This document shows positions 58,980-64,000 of a stretch of DNA of 64,000 nt, one piece after another. Source of the stretch: Isoetes taiwanensis (taxonomy: Eukaryota; Streptophyta; Lycopodiopsida; Isoetales; Isoetaceae); assembly GCA_021234155.1 (NCBI GenBank), contig JAJEKV010000058.1, positions 8,308,992-8,372,991 on the forward strand. The letters run 5' to 3'. Both the position numbers and the translations under genes were made by a program. How positions within the stretch are numbered: position 1 is the first letter of the stretch; every line of letters begins with the position of its first letter. The notes under the pieces are model-generated. The model saw nothing but the letters and a program-made list of their open reading frames with translations. It ran no database searches and was not told where the DNA came from.

Positions 58980-60240
58980 TAGTTGCTTACTGTGTCTTGC
59001 ATTTACATTGAGATCTTCCCTTGCTATTATTATTACAGTCATCTTTATCCTCATCCTTATCACATTGTGTCTCTATAACTTCAACTACATCACCATGTAG
59101 ATTAGCTCTTCTTCTAATTCATCAACAACTAAGCGTGGTCTTTTAGAGGGTTGAATACTTTTGTCGTCTGTCAACTTTACATGAACCTCATTGCCCATGA
59201 GCTCAAACCTTGTTTCTTGTTTTTTAAATAAAGGCAATTTCTAATCAGTTTAAGAAGAACTCAGTATTATTTATTTCATTCTTCAAGAAGCTAAAGAAAT
59301 CACCAGCATATTGTAAAATTGTGATTTGACTCACATTATCAGGCAGAGTAAGACCCTTTAAGTTTCCATTGTGCTGATATTGTAATATAGCTTTTGTGAA
59401 CTGCTTGACAACCATAATGAATATGTATGGGGCAAGTGTGGACAGCCTTATCTCACTTCTCTTGCAAAGGACAAAAATTTACCAGCGATCCATTAATCAA
59501 AGCTATAGATTGAGCTTAGGCACAAAATTTACTCAATAAGTTTGGCTCGAAATTCAATCTTTTTGAGAAGAAGTCCCACCTAATTGTATCAAATGGTTTC
59601 GAGAAGTTGAGTTTAAGTAGAACACAATTTTGAGTTGAGATCCTATTCCGATGTAAACCCTCGATGGCAGCAATAATTGTCTAGAATGTACATGTTTGGC
59701 CAAAAGAGATTGATGCAAATGAATATTTTTTTTTGCAAGATTAGCAAGAATTTTGGCACAAATATTGTAGGTAGTGTTGGTTAGAGAAATTGCCACATTT
59801 ATTCCAAGATTCAGGGCTTTCTACTTTAGGGATTAATAGAGCATGGTATAAATGGTTTGAGCGCCAGAATCAATAGATCATTTGAATAAATCACTTCTTG
59901 ATAATATCCTAGAATTTAAGATTAATTTTTGGGGGTATACCATTAGGGCCATAGCATTTTTCCCTTGTAAGATTAATAATAGTAGCCTTAATTGCATCCT
60001 CTAGGGGTTTGTTCTCAATCTGAGCAGATAGAAAGGATCCACAATATTGACAACCATAGTGTCCAGTGAGGTCTGAAAAAGTCTTTTGCTTAGGAGTTTT
60101 TCCAAGATGCATTTTCTTGAGGAAAGAAAATTTTAGAGTATTTCTTGTTAAAATTTTCTGAAACCTTTTTGTGATCATTAAGAGTTTTATTCTGATATCT
60201 TTCACAACTATGCAACCTATTCATTCATGGCAATTCTAGA
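58980..60240 (-). mobile_element. Degenerate LINE reverse transcriptase
   Basis: On the minus strand the motifs follow the L1 order: KCYGPNGIPPK (about 59930-59950), ISLTNTTYNICAKILAN (59796-59745), SKPFDTIRWDFF (about 59560-59620), RQGCPLAPYIFIM (about 59420-59455) and LQYAGDFF (about 59290-59320). The catalytic Y-A-D-D appears as Y-A-G-D, a likely inactivating change. Frames shift between motifs. A collinear acidic stretch (VHVKLTDDKSIQPSKRPRL, about 59140-59200) follows but is not recognised as LINE. The element is dead and probably truncated at both ends. Confidence 0.8.
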
Positions 60241-63120
60241 AGAATTTCAAATTATTGATGTCCATTATTGCAATAAAATTCAACTTGCTTCTATCAGTGA
60301 CACCTTTAGCTCAAACTCTTCCATTTTTAATTGTTTGTTCAAAATTTTTCTCTTGCATATGAAGATTAACACTAGAGTTATTCTTTGGAACTATCCAGGG
60401 TTCATCCACCAGAATTGGTCCAGCATACCCTCTGCCACTTAAACCCAGATATCTAACAAGAGAAATTTCCATTTCATAATATGCCACCACTTTTGGAATC
60501 TTCACTTAATTCTTTATGGCTATGGAGAATTTCATGACCAATGGATTCTTGATATGTTGTGGTGATTGCCCAAACCTTATAAAATTCAGCAGTTTTTTCG
60601 CCGGGCGGAGGCGCATTTTCTAAACTTTCTAGCATAAAGGGGTCCAAACATTTCTAAAATTGAAAGTAATTGACGTTTTATTATAAAACATGTTGATTTG
60701 CATGTTTTCATGTTTCGTAGCTATTAGATGACGTTTTATGAAGTCGTCAAACCATATTTAGCTCAAAAAAGCTGTTTGAAGTTGTGAATTGTTTCTCCTT
60801 TACTATAACAAGTTTTGACGTAAGACTTGTGGCTATAAGTTGTCAACTCTAAGAGCTATAATCCAATAATTTTTTGAAGTCTCCATAAGTCGCATTGATC
60901 TCAATTTTCATGAAAGAAGATTTGACACATAATCCAGGACAAAAATAGAACTAAAATAGTGTAACTAAACTCATATATAAGCTTTCTATGGGCAATAAAT
61001 GATGCATTCCATACATTCCACTTATACCTACATAATAAAGAATTTTATCAACTTAAATATGGTGAATAACTATGTATTCTTTATATTTAGAAGTGGTTGT
61101 CAGTACACAAAATTGGAGCTTAGTTAGGGTAATAGTACAAAAAACTCATCTTTTATGATAGGCAATATTTTTTTAATGAATATGACCCTTGCTTGGCAAC
61201 ATAGACATGAATTTTATGTTAAAAGTAACACATTATGTAGAAGATTTGATTTAAAATAGAACTGGACCATTTCTAGTCTGTACTTACTTAGGCTTGCCAT
61301 ATTTTAAAGCAAGATAACATTATTTTTCAACTCATGATTGACAAAACATATGATACAGGTTCAAAATATAGTTTGTATCATCTGAGTGCAAAACATACGA
61401 TGAAATCTTCTTATTTTTTACTATCACAAACTTAGGACACGTGTTTGCCACTTAGTTCCTCTTTTAGGTATAATAATAGTAACTTTAGCTTGTCTTTTAT
61501 GATAGACTATAATTTTTATGGACTTAAGCTTCATTGGCAACATAGATCTCCAATTTGATGTTAAAAAATAACATACTACTATATGTAGACATGAATATGA
61601 ATAGGCAAGGACCATTATAGTCCACAATTAGATGAATTGGGTATAGAAGTATATCTCTTTAAGTATCATTACAAATTCTATTTATTGTTCTTTGTCACTT
61701 ATACAATGATATGGTGATTTTCTACCTTCTCTAACATAATTTTTGGAAGAATGAATGGAGATTCATATAGGTTCAATTTGCTTGTGCTTCAACATTACCA
61801 TTAAATAAGGCAATTTAGCAACCAACTAATTTTTACAAATAGAATACTATATATGGAATCTATATATTCTTAAGGCGAGTTTAAAACCAATTAAGATGAT
61901 GTTCTGGCTTTTTGAATGATCCTAAGCCATGTGGACCAACAGTAGGAAACAGACGTTAGCAGTCTACCTTTATTTTTTATAGTTATAGCTTTTTATATTT
62001 GTTCTTCATTCTTTTGCATTACTTCCACAACTTGAGAAGTTTGAAAATACAAGTTTTGAGTTCACCATTCAATGCATAGGTTTATGAAATCCATGGAACG
62101 CGTAATCTAACAGATAACTTGGAATGGATACTAGAAAGTTTACTCTAAACCTCAAGATAAGGAGCATTGATTATTTCTAATGAATAGAGTGGTTCATGAG
62201 GTGCTTATATCCCACAATTGAAACTGAAATCGATTAAGATGAGGAGTTCTTAATTTTAAAAAGGAGGTGGACCAGTAATGGTCCCAGAAAAACAAACCTT
62301 TCTTGATTTCTTATGAACAAATGCTGCGCTTTTTTAACGTGTTCGTTTTTAGAGTGATTCTATATTATGGCAACCTTTCATAATGTGATTTTTTGGAAGA
62401 TGAATTTGAATCATTTTACTCCTATATAGACATAAGTTATCAGTCACTTGTAAATGAAAAAAAATAAAAGAAAATCAAAACTTCATCATTAAGGGTAATG
62501 GACATTTTTCTTAGATAAAGCAAGTTGTCTACCACTTATATTCGAAATTTTAGGTCAAAATTCATTTCCTTACAAAAGTTAGAGATGGGAACAGCTTTCT
62601 GGAAACCAGTATTGGTTCACTGAAGACAAACAACAGTTTTGACCCTGTCATATTCAAACAACCCTATCTCCCTTCTCAGATCTCGGATTGAGATGCAGTT
62701 TTTTGTGTTTTACTCTCTAACTCGTGAAGAAAAATACAAAAATAACGAAAAAAATCATAAAAATATTCTTACTGAGACAGTTTTATTTTATCTAAACATA
62801 AAGCAAAAAAGACTTGACCCCCTTGCGTTTACCTAAGTGTAACTCTCATAAATGGGGCCAATAGATTTTTAGGTATTTTTTCCATGCAATATGACTGTTG
62901 TATATTAATATATAAGAAGGATTTGACTGATTATTGAACCTTTGATTTTATATGAATTTTAAAGCAAACAGTGCAAATGCACCGTGTTAAGATTTACAGC
63001 ATCCACTTGCAGTTTGAGCCTCACAGTTTTCATTTCAAGCAGGTAGTGTTTCTTTTTTGCCTTTTAAGTTCATGATGCTTTATAGTCCACTCTTTAATCC
63101 AAGATTTTGCACTCCTTATA
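60241..63120. other. AT-rich intergenic sequence, nothing recognised
   Basis: Long AT-rich stretch with only short chance open frames. I see no RNA gene, transposon end or coding motif. Confidence 0.5.
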
Positions 63121-63122
63121 TT

Positions 63123-63146
63123 AGAAAGAAAGAAAGAAAGAAAGAA
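63123..63146 (-). repeat. (TTTC)n tract, probable LINE tail
   Basis: On the minus strand TTTCTTTCTTTC follows GTTAAAAATTTC, as at the 3' end of the LINE at 20660. The plus strand shows (GAAA)n. Confidence 0.7.
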
Positions 63147-64000
63147 ATTTTTAACATCCGCGGAACCCAATCGGGTTATGGGACCCAATACAAAAGAGAG
63201 GGCAAAAAGCCGGTGAAACTTCGGGGGGCGAAGCCCCATGACCAAACCAAAAAGGTCGAAGCCAAAATCAGACGTGGGGGCTGGCCCCAGTACACAAAAC
63301 TCGGGGGACTATGCCCCATAGCAAATCACAATACTAGAATGAAACAAAACGAAAGGGCATAAGCCCAAGCAGATCGCAGAATCAAATCAACTACCCAGAC
63401 ACTGCCCATGGATCAAGTGGCCAGTGATCCCGAATGATAGCCTGGCCGCCTCTATACATAGCCCACTTAGGTCTTGAGGCGAGCCTCGCCCGGACTCGAC
63501 ATAATTCATCCCTTGTAGGCAAAGGCTGTCTTTGGGGTAAAGGTCTTCTGGGCGGAGAAGGAGGTCCCTTGCAAGTGATTGCCATGGCGGAGGATGTGCG
63601 GCGGGACAAAGCATCCCTGGCCGACCAGCAAATGGCCAGGCGTCGGCCGTCTTTGCTCAACTTCGGCGAACCCGATAGAATGCCATGCACACTGTAAGTG
63701 CATCACCTCTGCAAAGCGAGGTCGCCTCGGCTGCCCGGGGAGTATTGCTTGCTTCCTCCAAACCCCAATCGTGGGTTCGGGGCTAGCAGAGTGCGTTGTG
63801 GCACAGTGGGAGCTTCGGCGGGACACAATGCGGTGGGCAAACAATCCTCGGATGACGGCCCGTGTGGGCATAGGTGTGGTATCATCGGTGCGGGGCGTAG
63901 CATCCACATGCTTTCGGAAGGTGCGGGTGGAACAACTTCTTTCTTTGCGGTGAATCAGCTCTGCCCGGCGTAGCGGCATCTTTAAAGGCTGGACCCGACT
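63147..64000 (-). mobile_element. Probable 3' end of a LINE, running off the window
   Basis: This stretch is GC-rich, unlike the AT-rich flank, and starts at the (TTTC)n tract. Near the tail on the minus strand are three short hairpins (GGGGCATAGTCCCC, GGGGCCAGCCCC, GGGGCTTCGCCCC) within about 110 bases, a layout common in 3' untranslated regions of plant LINEs. Open frames on both strands (63506-63979 minus, 63579-63953 plus) overlap, and neither shows a clear domain. The class call rests on the tail and hairpins. Confidence 0.4.

Overview
The window looks like nuclear DNA of a land plant with a large, repeat-rich genome. Visible signs are GT-AG introns with pyrimidine-rich acceptors, a GRAS transcription factor, fragments of a PTB-type RNA-binding protein, a 2-oxoglutarate dioxygenase and a PPR protein, and remnants of Copia, LINE and Helitron elements. 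Gene density is very low: one clearly intact plant gene in 64 kb. The reverse transcriptase type in the centre is not one usually met in flowering plants, so a non-flowering lineage (lycophyte, fern, bryophyte or gymnosperm) is my guess, not a demonstrated fact.

Layout. (1) 1-8140 and 23122-31339 are two direct copies of one ~8.2 kb segment carrying a minus-strand GRAS gene and a minus-strand 2OG-dioxygenase exon. Copy 2 has the intact GRAS gene; copy 1 is broken by small indels. (2) 8141-23121 is unique to the first copy's flank: a candidate small-protein last exon, a Copia LTR/PBS/protease remnant, a PPR pseudogene fragment, two unidentified exons, a degenerate LINE, and one clear PTB-type exon at 22942-23062. 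(3) 31340-43072 is the most interesting part: a reverse transcriptase gene of the rvt/Penelope side of the RT tree plus an unidentified ORF and an AT-hook exon, all on the minus strand. It is bracketed by two nearly identical ~3.45 kb direct repeats (31483-34962 and 39623-43072). (4) 43073-46650 holds an alternating purine-pyrimidine microsatellite and a pair of small tandem genes with matching promoters. (5) 46980-52930 is a minus-strand transposase-like (DUF7869-like) gene split cleanly by a 3201-bp Helitron (48312-51512). (6) 53078-54837 carries an array of near-palindromes of the type GATCGCG..CGCGATC, within and beside candidate plus-strand exons. A degenerate gene-like region runs to about 58570. 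(7) 58980-60240 is a decayed LINE reverse transcriptase; 60240-63120 is AT-rich with nothing recognised; 63123-64000 looks like the 3' end of another minus-strand LINE with a (TTTC)n tail.

A caution applies throughout. Where duplicated segments can be compared, many differences are replacement of CAG or CTG by CG-containing strings, clustered in non-genic stretches, plus homopolymer changes. This looks like long-read basecalling error, perhaps at methylated CHG sites, rather than biology. Frameshifts and stops in single-copy regions should therefore not be taken as proof of pseudogenes.
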